A DNA stretch of 64,000 nt from Elioraea sp. (GCF_022842375.1 NZ_JALHPR010000006.1:97001-161000); one strand, 5' to 3'. Positions 25,903 to 34,658 are shown, counted from the stretch's first letter. The notes: generated by a model from the letters alone, not told the origin. Translations and numbers: made by a program.

Positions 25903-26638
25903 TCCCCCCGCCGCCTGGCGCGACCTCCGCCGCTTCACCGCAGCACGCGTGGCACTCGGTCGCGCCGGGAACGCACTGCCCACGGCAGCGCATCTCGACT
26001 TCCAGGCCGCGCATGCGCTCGCCCGCGATGCCGTGCACGCGCGGCTCGATACGGCGGTGCTTGCGGCCGACCTCGGCGCCCTCGGGCTTGCCGTCTCGAC
26101 CTGCCGGTCGCGTGCGCCGGACCGCGCGGCCTACCTGCTCCGCCCCGATCTCGGCCGGGTCGCTGACCCCGATGACCTCGCCGCCCTGCCGCGCGAGGGC
26201 GGCGTCGCGCTCGTGATCGGCGACGGGCTTTCGGCCACCGCGGCCGAGCGGCAAGCAGCACCGCTCGTCGCCGCCGCGCTGCCGATGCTCGCGGCGATCG
26301 GCGCGGCCCCGGTGCGTGCGGTGATCGCGACGATGGCGCGCGTCGCACTCGGCGATCACATCGGCGCAGCGCTGGGCGCGGAGGTGGTGATCGTGCTGAT
26401 CGGCGAGCGGCCCGGGCTGTCAGCACCCGACAGCCTCGGCGCCTACATCACCTTCGCACCGCGGCCGGGGCGAACGGATGCGGAACGCAACTGCATCAGC
26501 AACATCCGCCCTGGCGGGCTCGGCTTCCCCGAGGCCGCCGCCACGCTCGCCTGGCTGGTCGGGCAGATGCGGGCGCGCGGCCTCTCGGGCGTGGCGCTGA
26601 AGGACGACAGGCCGGCAGGCGTGCCACGGATCGGCTGA
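25895..26638 (+). CDS. eutC: Ethanolamine ammonia-lyase, small subunit
   Basis: 247 aa with a TTG start whose bases overlap the eutB stop, so expression is coupled. EutC completes the B12-binding site. Matching segments: FTAARVALGRAGNALPTAAHLDFQAAHA, RPDLGRVAD, VVIVLIGERPGLSAPDSLGAYITF and NCISNIRPGGL. Together with eutB this gives use of ethanolamine as a nitrogen or carbon source. An ethanolamine permease and aldehyde dehydrogenase are not next to it. Confidence 0.95.
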   Translation: MADPPAAWRDLRRFTAARVALGRAGNALPTAAHLDFQAAHALARDAVHARLDTAVLAADLGALGLAVSTCRSRAPDRAAYLLRPDLGRVADPDDLAALPREGGVALVIGDGLSATAAERQAAPLVAAALPMLAAIGAAPVRAVIATMARVALGDHIGAALGAEVVIVLIGERPGLSAPDSLGAYITFAPRPGRTDAERNCISNIRPGGLGFPEAAATLAWLVGQMRARGLSGVALKDDRPAGVPRIG

Positions 26639-26734
26639 CAATTTCCCTTTCGCCCGGGCGCGGTTCCGGCAACACTCGCGCGCGAAACCCGGCCCAAGCC
26701 GGGGTGCAACATTTGCGAATGGGGAGAGAAACCG

Positions 26735-27721
26735 ATGGTCCGTCGTCGCATCCTGCTTGCCGGCAGTGCCGGCATGCTCGCCGCGCCTGCATTGATTGGA
26801 ACGGCCGCAGCGCAGGCACAGTGGTCGCCCAACCGGCCGATCACCTTCGTCGTTCCCTGGGGTGCCGGCGGCGGCACCGATGCCACCGCGCGCTTCGTCG
26901 CTGCCGCCCTCGAGAAGGAACTCGGCCAGCCTGTCAACGTGGTCAACCGCACCGGCGGGTCGGGCGTCGTCGGCCATTCCGCGATCGCCACCGCGCCGGC
27001 CGACGGCTTCACGATCGGCATGATCACGGTCGAGATCGGCATGATGCACTGGCAGGGGCTGACCGAGCTCAAGGGCACGAGCTACACCCCGCTCGCGCTC
27101 ATGAACTCCGACCCGCCTGGCGTGCAGGTGAAGGGCGACAGCCCCTTCCAGAACGTCAAGGCGCTGGCCGATGCGATCAAGGCGAACCCGGGCCGGATGA
27201 CGGCGTCGGGCACCGGCCAGGGCGGCATCTGGCACCTCGCCCTCGCGGGCTGGCTGCGGGCGATGGGCCTGCCGGGCGATGCGGTGCGCTGGGTGCCCTC
27301 GAACGGTGCGGCGCCCGCGATGCAGGACCTCGCGGCGGGCGGCGTCGACATCGTCACCTGCTCGGTGCCCGAGGCGCGCGCGATGATCGAGGCGAACCGG
27401 GCGAAGTCGCTCGCCATCATGGCGCCGGCGCGCAACCCGCAATTCCCGACCGTGCCGACGCTGAACGAAGAGCTCGGCATCAACTACACCGTCGCTGCCT
27501 GGCGGGGCATCGCGGGCCCGCGCAACCTGCCCGCGCCGGTCGTCGCGCGCATCGTGCCGCTGCTCGAGAAGATCTGGAACAGCAACGACTTCAAGACCTT
27601 CATGAACGCCCGCGGCTTCGGCATGACCTGGGCGGGACCGGCGGATTTCGCCAAGCACATGGCCGATGACGACAAGCAGATGGGCGAGGTGATGAAGGCC
27701 GTGGGCCTCGCCAAGGCATGA
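26735..27721 (+). CDS. tctC: TTT-family (TctC) periplasmic binding protein
   Basis: 328 aa from the ATG at 26735 with GGGGAGAG upstream. The N-terminus (VRRRILLAGSAGMLAAPALIGTAAAQA) is a Tat-like export signal. Mature sequence shows FVVPWGAGGGTDATARF, NRTGGSGVVGHSAIA and ASGTGQGGIWHLALAGWL, normal Bug-family features. It is followed by tctB and tctA and should be the binding component of that transporter. A carboxylate substrate is expected; the neighbouring CGSC/MaoC operon may metabolise it. Confidence 0.92.
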   Translation: MVRRRILLAGSAGMLAAPALIGTAAAQAQWSPNRPITFVVPWGAGGGTDATARFVAAALEKELGQPVNVVNRTGGSGVVGHSAIATAPADGFTIGMITVEIGMMHWQGLTELKGTSYTPLALMNSDPPGVQVKGDSPFQNVKALADAIKANPGRMTASGTGQGGIWHLALAGWLRAMGLPGDAVRWVPSNGAAPAMQDLAAGGVDIVTCSVPEARAMIEANRAKSLAIMAPARNPQFPTVPTLNEELGINYTVAAWRGIAGPRNLPAPVVARIVPLLEKIWNSNDFKTFMNARGFGMTWAGPADFAKHMADDDKQMGEVMKAVGLAKA

Positions 27722-27755
27722 GGCAAGGCAACGCATCCGCACGGGGACGCCCCCC

Positions 27756-28226
27756 GTGCGGGTGAACGAGGCGGTGATCGGGGCGCTGCTGATCGGGCTC
27801 GCGCTTGCCGTGTTCTCGATCACCGCCTCCTTCCCGCGCATCCCCGGCCAGCCCTATGGGCCTGACCTGTTCCCCCGCGTGATCGCGGGGATGCTTGCAC
27901 TCTCGGGCGTGCTGATGATCATCCGCGGCGTGGCGATCCGCCCGCGGCACCCGCTCGTCACGGTCGCAGACTGGGCGAGGAGCCCGCGCGCGGCAGGGGC
28001 GATCGCGCTGACGCTGGGTGCCATCGTCGCCTACATCCTCGTGTCCGACACGCTGGGCTTCGTGATCACCGCGACACTGATGCTCGCGGGGATGATGCTC
28101 TATCTCCGCGTCAGCGTGGTCACGACAGCGATCGCAGCGGTTGCAACCGCGCTGGTCGTCGAATACGCCTTCGGCAGCCTGATGCGCATTCCGCTGCCGC
28201 GCGGGCTTCTCGTGGTGTTTGCCTGA
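27756..28226 (+). CDS. tctB: TctB small permease subunit
   Basis: 156 aa, GTG start. Four transmembrane helices: residues about 7-27, 40-58, 80-100 and 105-145. The family motif with GPDLFPRVIAGMLALSGVLMI is present. It forms the membrane complex with TctA. Its stop at 28224-28226 lies in a 14-bp duplicated block that carries the tctA start. Confidence 0.86.
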   Translation: MRVNEAVIGALLIGLALAVFSITASFPRIPGQPYGPDLFPRVIAGMLALSGVLMIIRGVAIRPRHPLVTVADWARSPRAAGAIALTLGAIVAYILVSDTLGFVITATLMLAGMMLYLRVSVVTTAIAAVATALVVEYAFGSLMRIPLPRGLLVVFA

Positions 28227-28251
28227 TGGACGCTGTCTGATGGACGCAGTT
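28224..28251 (+). repeat. 14-bp tandem duplication across the tctB stop / tctA start
   Basis: TGATGGACGCTGTC is followed at once by TGATGGACGCAGTT. Each copy encodes a TGATG stop-start and then Met-Asp-Ala-Val. The first copy ends after MDAV in the TGA that overlaps the real tctA ATG at 28240. Two overlapping stop-starts are therefore in series. Confidence 0.85.
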
Positions 28252-29742
28252 GGGCAGGCCTTCGGGCTCATCCTCGATACGAACGTGCTGCTCACCATCC
28301 TCGGCAGCGCCGTGTTCGGCATTCTCGTCGGCGCCATTCCGGGCCTGACCGCGACGATGGCGACCGCGCTGCTGGTGCCGGTGACGTTCTTCATGCCCCC
28401 TGTGCCCGCGCTGGCCGCGATCGTAACGGCAACAGCGATGGCGATCTTCGCCGGCGACATCCCCTCGACGCTGCTGCGCATGCCGGGAACGCCCGCCTCC
28501 GCCGCCTATACGGACGAGGCCTTCGCGATGACGCGGAAGGGCCAGGCGGAACTGGCGCTTGGCGTCAACGTCGTGTTCTCGGCGGTGGGCGGGCTGTTCG
28601 GCACCGTCGTGCTGATGTTCGCAGCCCCTGTTCTCGCCGACCTGGCACTCGGCTTCTCGAGCTTCGAGTATTTCTGGCTGGCCTGCCTCGGGCTCACCTG
28701 CGGCGTCTTCATCGCCTCGCTCACCCCGCTCACGGCGATGGTCTCGCTCATGCTCGGGCTGATGGTCTCGACCGTGGGCTTTGACACCATCTCCGGCTTC
28801 CCGCGCTTCACCTTCGGCGTGACGGACCTGATGTCGGGCGTGAGCTTCATCCCCGCGATGATCGGCCTGTTCGCGGTGAGCGAGGTGCTGCGCGGCATGG
28901 CAGACCCTGAGAGCCAGGCGTCCCTGCCGCAGCAGCGCATCGGCAACGTGTTCCGGGGCCTCGGAACGGTCACGCGCCGCTACTGGCCGAACGCGCTCCG
29001 CGGCAACGCCATCGGCACCATCGTCGGCGCGCTGCCAGGGGCCGGGGCGGACATCGCGGCGTGGGTCGCCTACGCCATGTCGAAGAAGTTCTCGAAGGAG
29101 CCGGAGAAGTTCGGCACCGGGCATGTCGAGGGCATCGTCGATGCAACGAGTGCCAACAACGCAGCCCTCGGCGCGGCGTGGATCCCCGCACTGGTGTTCG
29201 GCATCCCGGGCGATTCGATCACCGCGATCGTGATCGGCGTCCTCTACATGAAGGGCATGAACCCGGGGCCGACCGTGTTCATCCAGAACCCGCAGCTGAT
29301 CTATGCGGTGTTCATGGCCTTCATCGTCGCCAATATCCTCATGGTACCGCTCGGCCTCGCCGCGATCAGGGGCTCGACCTACATCCTGCGCGTGCCGCGT
29401 CGCGTGCTGCTCCCGATCATCCTGCTGTTCTGCATGGTGGGCAGCTTCGCCATCACCTCCTCGGTGTACGGCATCGTCATCATGCTTGCGGCCGGCGTGG
29501 TCGGCTGGATCATGGAGGAGAACGGCATCCCCGTCGCACCGGCCATCCTCGGCCTCGTGCTCGGCGAGATGCTGGAGCAGACCTTCATGACCAGCATGAT
29601 CAAGTCGGAGGGCAACCTCGCCGCGTTCTTCGACCGCCCGCTCTCGACCGCGCTTGGCGTGCTGACGATCGCGGTCTGGCTGTTCGCTGGCGTGAGCGCG
29701 CTGATGCGGCTGATCCGCTCGCGGCGCGAGGTGACCGCGTAG
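28240..29742 (+). CDS. tctA: TctA large permease subunit
   Basis: 500 aa from the ATG at 28240. About 12 transmembrane segments. TctA family blocks are present: GAIPGLTATMATALLVPVTF, a GDIPSTLLRMPGTPASAAY loop, GRR-less NALRGNAIGTIVGALPGAGADIAAWVAY, and the FGIPGDSITAIVIGVL repeat of the first motif. It forms the translocation core of the tripartite tricarboxylate transporter with TctB and the TctC at 26735. Its stop is only 3 bp from the stop of the convergent MaoC gene. Confidence 0.95.
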   Translation: MDAVGQAFGLILDTNVLLTILGSAVFGILVGAIPGLTATMATALLVPVTFFMPPVPALAAIVTATAMAIFAGDIPSTLLRMPGTPASAAYTDEAFAMTRKGQAELALGVNVVFSAVGGLFGTVVLMFAAPVLADLALGFSSFEYFWLACLGLTCGVFIASLTPLTAMVSLMLGLMVSTVGFDTISGFPRFTFGVTDLMSGVSFIPAMIGLFAVSEVLRGMADPESQASLPQQRIGNVFRGLGTVTRRYWPNALRGNAIGTIVGALPGAGADIAAWVAYAMSKKFSKEPEKFGTGHVEGIVDATSANNAALGAAWIPALVFGIPGDSITAIVIGVLYMKGMNPGPTVFIQNPQLIYAVFMAFIVANILMVPLGLAAIRGSTYILRVPRRVLLPIILLFCMVGSFAITSSVYGIVIMLAAGVVGWIMEENGIPVAPAILGLVLGEMLEQTFMTSMIKSEGNLAAFFDRPLSTALGVLTIAVWLFAGVSALMRLIRSRREVTA

Positions 29743-29745
29743 GCC

Positions 29746-30195
29746 TCAGTCGCGGCAGCGGACCATGATGTTGCCGGTCCAGAGCATCACCACGTCGCCG
29801 TTCTGGTTCAACGTCTCGGTGCGTTGCTTGACGATGCCGCGATCGGGTTTTGACTGTGACCGCCGCGTCTCGAGAACGGTGAGCCGCACCGAAAGCGTAT
29901 CGCCTGGCCTGACGGGGATGAACCAGCGCAACTCGTCGAGCCCCGGGCTGCCGAGGCCGTGGCGCGAGACGGCGTTGTCGGCGAGCATGCGCATAGAGAG
30001 GCTCGCGGTGTGCCAGCCGGACGCGATCAGCCCGCCATAGGGTGTCGCGCGCCCGCCCTCCTCGCTCAGGTGAAACGATTGCGGGTCGTAGTCACGCGCG
30101 AATGCGATGATTTCCTCGGCCGTCACGGTGCGCGCGCCGAAGGTCGCGACGTGGCCGACGATGTAGTCCTCGAAGGTGCGCTCGCGCAGGTCCAT
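29746..30195 (-). CDS. MaoC-family dehydratase (hot-dog fold)
   Basis: 149 aa from the ATG at 30195 ([20 protein letters not shown]). MaoC features: the active-site region [12 protein letters not shown] with Asp and His, [17 protein letters not shown], and [29 protein letters not shown]. Such enzymes add or remove water from enoyl-CoA or related esters. It is the last gene of a three-gene operon with the CGSC protein 4 bp upstream. The natural substrate is unknown. Confidence 0.88.
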   Translation of the reverse strand: MDLRERTFEDYIVGHVATFGARTVTAEEIIAFARDYDPQSFHLSEEGGRATPYGGLIASGWHTASLSMRMLADNAVSRHGLGSPGLDELRWFIPVRPGDTLSVRLTVLETRRSQSKPDRGIVKQRTETLNQNGDVVMLWTGNIMVRCRD

Positions 30196-30199
30196 CGCC

Positions 30200-30733
30200 T
30201 CACTCTGCCGCCACGACGCCGAGGGCGGCAAGCACGCCCGGCAACGCTGCCTCTGCCATCGCGTGCAGTTCCACCGTCGTGCGGTTCTGCACCGGGTGGG
30301 CGACGACGACGGACGCCCCCGCAAAGCCGATCGCCCGTGTCTGGCCCGCGAAGGCCTCCACGAAGGCCTCCGTGATGACGTTGACGCCGGGGATGCCACG
30401 GCGATCGAGGTCGTTGAGGTCATGCGTCGAGCAGGAGGTGCAGGAGCCGCAATCGGACAGTGCGATCACCACCGCGCTGCAGGTGGTGGCGATCTCCTGA
30501 AGCGTCTCGACCGGTGCGGTGCGCGTGTTGGTGGGCTTGCGGAAGCGGCGCGTGGCGATGGCGCGTTCCGTCAGCAGCATGGCGAGGCGGTCGATGAACT
30601 CGTCGCCGCGCATCTTGCCGATATCCAGCAGCGCGACGGTGACGCCGGCAAGGGAAGCAGGCGGGGCGACGCGTGGGCGCATCGCCCCGCTCGCCTCGGC
30701 CGTCGGGTCACGCAGCGTGATGCCATCGCTCAT
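30200..30733 (-). CDS. CGSC-motif redox protein (Cys form of UGSC-type selenoprotein family)
   Basis: 177 aa from the ATG at 30733, which overlaps the stop of the upstream gene (ATGA). The key feature is SDCGSCTSC: Cys95, Cys98 and Cys101 spaced as CxxCxxC. In the UGSC family the first position may be selenocysteine; here the codon at 30449-30451 is TGC, so it is cysteine. A flavodoxin-like alternation surrounds it ([10 protein letters not shown]..., [27 protein letters not shown]). The spacing recalls the UxxCxxC of glycine reductase component B. The reaction is not known to me. Confidence 0.72.
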   Translation of the reverse strand: MSDGITLRDPTAEASGAMRPRVAPPASLAGVTVALLDIGKMRGDEFIDRLAMLLTERAIATRRFRKPTNTRTAPVETLQEIATTCSAVVIALSDCGSCTSCSTHDLNDLDRRGIPGVNVITEAFVEAFAGQTRAIGFAGASVVVAHPVQNRTTVELHAMAEAALPGVLAALGVVAAE

Positions 30734-32145
30734 GCAACGATCTCCCGTGTCACGGGCTGGCTCTCGTGGCGGAACCGCCCGCCTGTCCAGCCGGCGCAGA
30801 TTGCGGAGTAGAGGCCGGCGGCACCGCCGGCGCGGACGACGAGAAGCCCCTCCGGCCAGAACTTGTCGACCATGTCCTCGGCCCGCGCTGTCGCCATCCC
30901 CTCGCCCACCCCGCCGGCACCCGCGACGAGGTCGCGGCCGGGGCGGCGCAGGGCCGCACGCAACGCCCCTTCCACCTCGCCCCGCCCCCAGCCGGCGTTG
31001 CGGAAGATGGCATGATGTTCCGGGGCCAGCACGAGAATGGCGTTGAAGAACTCGCAGAGCTTCCAATGCCCGACAGCGAGCAGCGAGAGGGCCAGGGAGC
31101 GGGCGAGTTCATCGGCCGTGCGGCTCCTCCAGTCGATCACGCCCTGGATGCCCTCGCCCTGGAACAGCGTCACCGCACTGCGGCCCGGAGCAATGCCGCG
31201 GGCCTGCGCGAGGGGCTGCCAGGTCGGATCATCCTCGGCCTCGGCGAAGCAGAAGCCCACCTTGTGGGGGCCGCCGAGCGTCGCCTGGTCGATGCCACCC
31301 GGAACCGCGCCGCCGACGTTGCGGATGATGAGGTTGAGCGCGCGGCCGATCGTGGCGTTGGCGCGGTTGCCCTGGCCGAGCGCGTTCGCCCCGCTGTTCA
31401 TCCCGATGCGGCGCGCGATCGGCCCGTTCACCACGATCACGGGCGCGGAGAAGCAGGTGGAGCAGGTGACGCCATGCAGCGTGAACACCGGCTCGAGCGC
31501 CGCCTCGAGCGCGGCGAGCAGGACGGGCATGTATTCGGGCCGGCAACCCGCCATCACCGCGTTGATCGCCACCTTCTCGACCGTGCACGGCACGAGGTTG
31601 GGCGGGATGCTGCCGACAATCTCGTTTGGCAACCGTTTCGTTCCGGCGAGCATGCGCAGGATGCGCGCGTCCGTCGGCGGCACGACGGGAAGCCCATCGC
31701 TCCACCCCCGGTCGAAGCACGCCTCTGCGTCATCGTCCCAGGCGCCGAGCGGGATGGCGCGCGCGGCGAGGAGGGCTGGGCCGAAGCGGGCGGCGAGCGC
31801 CTCGTGCACGAAGGGCTCGCGCGTCTTCGATCCGCAGCCAGGCTGGAACGGCGGCAGGCCTGGGCCGAGGTCAGGCTGGCCGGTCAGCTCTTCCCACGCC
31901 GCACGGTCCCAGCCCTCGGCCTTCGCGCCGTCGTCGCGGACGACAGTTGGCACCGTCTCGACATCGGCGAGGAAGGAGGCGCGGAGGGATGTGTCATCCT
32001 CCGCCCCGAGGCTGGCGTAGAATCCGGGATCGTCCTGGACCCACGCGATCAGCGCCAGGCCGCGGGCGCGGAGCTCGGCGATGACGGGAGCAACGGCCTG
32101 GCAGGTGGCGCAGTCGCGCTTGAGGAAGACAGTGAAGTGGCTCAT
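30730..32145 (-). CDS. Large protein with N-terminal thioredoxin-like domain, partner of CGSC protein
   Basis: 471 aa. Residues 1-90 look like a glutaredoxin/thioredoxin fold with Cys12 and Cys15 in KRDCATCQ and a cis-proline-like ETVPTVV. A second part from about residue 105 starts PGCGSKTREPFVHEAL and continues with WSDGLPVVPPTDARI, PPNLVPCTVEKVAINAVMAGCRPEY and GMNSGANALGQGNRANATIGRA. I recall this second part as a widespread uncharacterised protein next to UGSC-type genes. It carries many cysteines (PGCGS, PCTVEK, TCSTCF). Its ATG lies 22 bp from the divergent GntR gene, with no ribosome site seen. Confidence 0.72.
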   Translation of the reverse strand: MSHFTVFLKRDCATCQAVAPVIAELRARGLALIAWVQDDPGFYASLGAEDDTSLRASFLADVETVPTVVRDDGAKAEGWDRAAWEELTGQPDLGPGLPPFQPGCGSKTREPFVHEALAARFGPALLAARAIPLGAWDDDAEACFDRGWSDGLPVVPPTDARILRMLAGTKRLPNEIVGSIPPNLVPCTVEKVAINAVMAGCRPEYMPVLLAALEAALEPVFTLHGVTCSTCFSAPVIVVNGPIARRIGMNSGANALGQGNRANATIGRALNLIIRNVGGAVPGGIDQATLGGPHKVGFCFAEAEDDPTWQPLAQARGIAPGRSAVTLFQGEGIQGVIDWRSRTADELARSLALSLLAVGHWKLCEFFNAILVLAPEHHAIFRNAGWGRGEVEGALRAALRRPGRDLVAGAGGVGEGMATARAEDMVDKFWPEGLLVVRAGGAAGLYSAICAGWTGGRFRHESQPVTREIVA

Positions 32146-32151
32146 AGCGAT

Positions 32152-32169
32152 ATGCTAGTATATTAGTAT
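32152..32169. promoter_or_regulatory. Candidate GntR/FCD operator shared by divergent genes
   Basis: ATGCTAGTATATTAGTAT is 14/18 palindromic and AT-rich in a GC-rich region, with TAGTATATTAGTAT like TNGTNNNACNA-type FCD-GntR sites. It fills most of the 22 bp between the start codons at 32145 and 32168. TATGCT on the plus strand and TATACT on the minus strand could be -10 boxes; each ends 11 bp before its own ATG, so both mRNAs would have very short or no leaders. Confidence 0.6.
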
Positions 32170-32824
32170 GATAAATGTCGATCCGCCCCAAGGCCCCCTC
32201 AAGCGGAGCCTCGCGGACGCGATCCGCTCCCTGATCGCCGACGGCACGCTCGGCCTCGGCGCGCGCATCTCGGACAAGGCGCTGGCGGCGGAGCTCGGCG
32301 TCAGCCGCACCCCCGTGCGCGAGGCGCTGCTCGCCCTCGTGGGGGAAGGGCTCGTCACCGTCCGCCCGCAATCGGGCAGCTTCGTCTTCCGGCCTGATGC
32401 TGACGAGATCGCCGCGCTCTGCGCCTTCCGGTCGCTGCTCGAAACAGGCGCCGTCAGGCTCGCGCCTGGGCCGGATACGCTGGCCGCGACCCTCGCCGGG
32501 CTTTGCGACGGGGCTGACGCAGCGCTCACGGTGGGCGATCTCGCGGCCTGCGAGACGGCCGATACCGCATTCCATGGGGCGATCGTCACCGCCTCGGCCA
32601 ATCCGGACCTCATCGGCGCGCATCGCGGCATTGCCGCGCGGGTGCGCGCGCTGCGCCACACCCTGCCGGCCACGCGCGGGCGCATCGCCGCCGCCAACGC
32701 CGCGCACCGGGCGATCGCTTCTGCCCTGGCGTCAGGCGAGCGCGAGCGGGCGGCAGCGCTGCTCGCCGCCCATGTCGAGGGCGTGGCGCGGCTTCTCGGC
32801 GCCCCGCCGATCCGCACGCCTTGA
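32168..32824 (+). CDS. GntR-family transcriptional regulator, FCD type
   Basis: 218 aa. Winged-helix DNA-binding part at residues 10-75 with LAAELGVSRTPVREALLALVGEGLV, and an all-helical FCD ligand-binding domain after residue 80 (FRSLLETGAVRL, ADTAFHGAIVTASANPDL, AHRAIASALASGE). The FCD domain usually binds a metal and an organic acid. The ATG at 32168 lies inside the palindrome, with no ribosome site, so translation may be leaderless. It most likely represses the divergent thioredoxin-CGSC-MaoC operon and itself. Confidence 0.88.
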   Translation: MINVDPPQGPLKRSLADAIRSLIADGTLGLGARISDKALAAELGVSRTPVREALLALVGEGLVTVRPQSGSFVFRPDADEIAALCAFRSLLETGAVRLAPGPDTLAATLAGLCDGADAALTVGDLAACETADTAFHGAIVTASANPDLIGAHRGIAARVRALRHTLPATRGRIAAANAAHRAIASALASGERERAAALLAAHVEGVARLLGAPPIRTP

Positions 32825-32927
32825 CCGGACGGCAACCGCATGGTCATTCGCCCGGCTTCTTGATCGTGCGGCCGGGCGTTTCCACATCCGCCGCCAAACG
32901 CGGGTTTCGACGGGGAGACTGGGCCGC

Positions 32928-33920
32928 ATGGCGGCGATGATCGAGGTCGAACGGCTGACGAAACGCTTCGGGCCCGTGCTCGCGGTCGACGACGTGTCGA
33001 TGGCCGTCGCGCGCGGCGAGGTGCTGGGCTTTCTCGGCCCCAACGGGGCCGGCAAGTCCACGACCATGAAGATGATCGCGGGCTTCCTCACGCCCACCGC
33101 CGGCACGGCCCGCCTCTGCGGCCATGACGTGCTGGCGGAACCGCTCGCGGTGAAGCGGCGCCTCGGCTACCTGCCGGAAGGGGCACCGACCTACCCCGAC
33201 ATGACCGTGCTCGCCTTCCTGCAATGGGTCGCGTCCATCCGCGGCTTCTCGGGAGCGGAGAAGCGGCGCCGTGTCGAGAAGGCGATGGGTGCGACCAGCC
33301 TCGGCGACGTCATCTACTACCCGATCGAGGCGCTCTCGAAGGGGTTCAAGCGCCGCGTCGGGCTTGCCCAGGCGCTCCTGCACGACCCCGAGGTGCTGGT
33401 GCTCGACGAGCCGACCGATGGCCTCGACCCGAACCAGAAGCACGAGGTGCGCGCGCTCATCACCGCCATGGCGGCCGAGAAGGCGATTGTGATCTCGACC
33501 CACATCCTCGAGGAGGTGGAGGCGATCTGCACCCGCGCGGTGGTGATCGCGCGCGGGCGCCTGGTCGCCGATGCTGCGCCCGCCTCGCTCGCCGCACGCT
33601 CGCGCTGGCACAATGCCGTGACCGTGCGCGTGCTGCCCGACCAGCGCGTCGCCGCCATCGCCGCACTCGCCCGCCTCGATGCCGTCGATGGCGTCGAGGC
33701 CGATGACCACCCGGTCGACGGACTTCTCGCGATCAGCGCCCTGCCGGTCGCCGGCAGGCCGGTCGAGGGGGCGGTGCGCGATGCGCTGGCCGCCGCCGGC
33801 ATCGCACCGCGCGACCTGCGCATCGAGAAGGGCAGGCTCGACGAAGTGTTCCGCGCGATTACCAGCGGCAAGGCGGGCACCAGCGGCAAGGCTCCAGCAC
33901 CGACGAGCGAGGCGGCCTGA
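32928..33920 (+). CDS. ABC transporter ATP-binding protein (Gld-type exporter)
   Basis: 330 aa from the ATG at 32928 (GGGGAG upstream; the next in-frame ATG at 32937 is possible). Walker A is GPNGAGKST, signature LSKGFKRRVGLAQALL, Walker B VLVLDEPTDGLDP and the switch H in ISTHILEEVE. The C-terminal extension ends with a duplicated TSGKAG/TSGKAP segment. It is the motor of a four-gene transporter (permease 2 bp downstream). The set resembles the GldA-GldF-GldG arrangement, here in a non-gliding context. Confidence 0.93.
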   Translation: MAAMIEVERLTKRFGPVLAVDDVSMAVARGEVLGFLGPNGAGKSTTMKMIAGFLTPTAGTARLCGHDVLAEPLAVKRRLGYLPEGAPTYPDMTVLAFLQWVASIRGFSGAEKRRRVEKAMGATSLGDVIYYPIEALSKGFKRRVGLAQALLHDPEVLVLDEPTDGLDPNQKHEVRALITAMAAEKAIVISTHILEEVEAICTRAVVIARGRLVADAAPASLAARSRWHNAVTVRVLPDQRVAAIAALARLDAVDGVEADDHPVDGLLAISALPVAGRPVEGAVRDALAAAGIAPRDLRIEKGRLDEVFRAITSGKAGTSGKAPAPTSEAA

Positions 33921-33922
33921 CC

Positions 33923-34657
33923 ATGCACGTTCTCCTCGCCGTCACGCGGCGCGAGCTCGCCGCCTACTTCGCCACCCCGGTGGCCTATGTGTTCATCGTC
34001 ATCTTCCTGGTGATGCTGGGCGCGCTGACCTTCTCCGTCGGCAGCTTCTTCGAGCGCGGCCAGGCCGACCTCGCGCCGTTCTTCACCTTCCACCCGTGGC
34101 TCTACCTGCTGCTCATCCCCGCCATCACCATGCGCCTCTGGGCGGAGGAACGGCGGACGGGAACGATCGAGCTCCTCCTCACCCTGCCGGTGGCGATGTG
34201 GCAGGCCGTGCTCGGCAAGTTCCTCGCGGCGTGGGCGTTCACCGCCATCGCGCTCGCGCTCACCTTCCCCTTCGTCATCGTCGTCAACATCCTCGGCGCG
34301 CCCGACAACGGCGTCATCCTCGCGGGCTACGCAGGCTCGCTGCTGATCGCCGGCTGCTATCTCGCGGTGGGGGCGGCCGTGTCTGCGTTGACGCGGAACC
34401 AGGTGATCGCCTTCGTGCTGGCCACCGCTGCCTGCTTCGTGTTCACCGTGTTCGGCAGCCCCGTCGTCGCCGGCTTCGTGGCCGATGCGGTACCCGCCGG
34501 GGTGCTGGAAGGGGCGCGGCGGATAAGCCTCATCGGGCGGTATGACAGCATCACCCGCGGCGTGATTGCCGTGCGTGACCTCGTGTTCTTCGCGACCTTC
34601 ATCGGCTTCTGGCTCTACGCCAACGCGGTGATCGTCGAGCTCAAGAAGGTCGGCTGA
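33923..34657 (+). CDS. ABC-2-type permease (GldF-like)
   Basis: 244 aa with six transmembrane segments. Typical pieces: VTRRELAAYFATPVAYVFIVIFLVMLGALTF, FTFHPWLYLLLIPAITMRLWAEERRTGTIELLLTLPV and the later GRYDSITRGVIAVRDLVFF. It pairs with the ATPase 2 bp upstream and the GldG-like protein 1 bp downstream. Confidence 0.92.
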   Translation: MHVLLAVTRRELAAYFATPVAYVFIVIFLVMLGALTFSVGSFFERGQADLAPFFTFHPWLYLLLIPAITMRLWAEERRTGTIELLLTLPVAMWQAVLGKFLAAWAFTAIALALTFPFVIVVNILGAPDNGVILAGYAGSLLIAGCYLAVGAAVSALTRNQVIAFVLATAACFVFTVFGSPVVAGFVADAVPAGVLEGARRISLIGRYDSITRGVIAVRDLVFFATFIGFWLYANAVIVELKKVG

Positions 34658-34658
34658 G

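Noticed and set aside
30449-30451. Selenocysteine in the CGSC motif
   Set aside because: The codon is TGC, not TGA, so cysteine is encoded.
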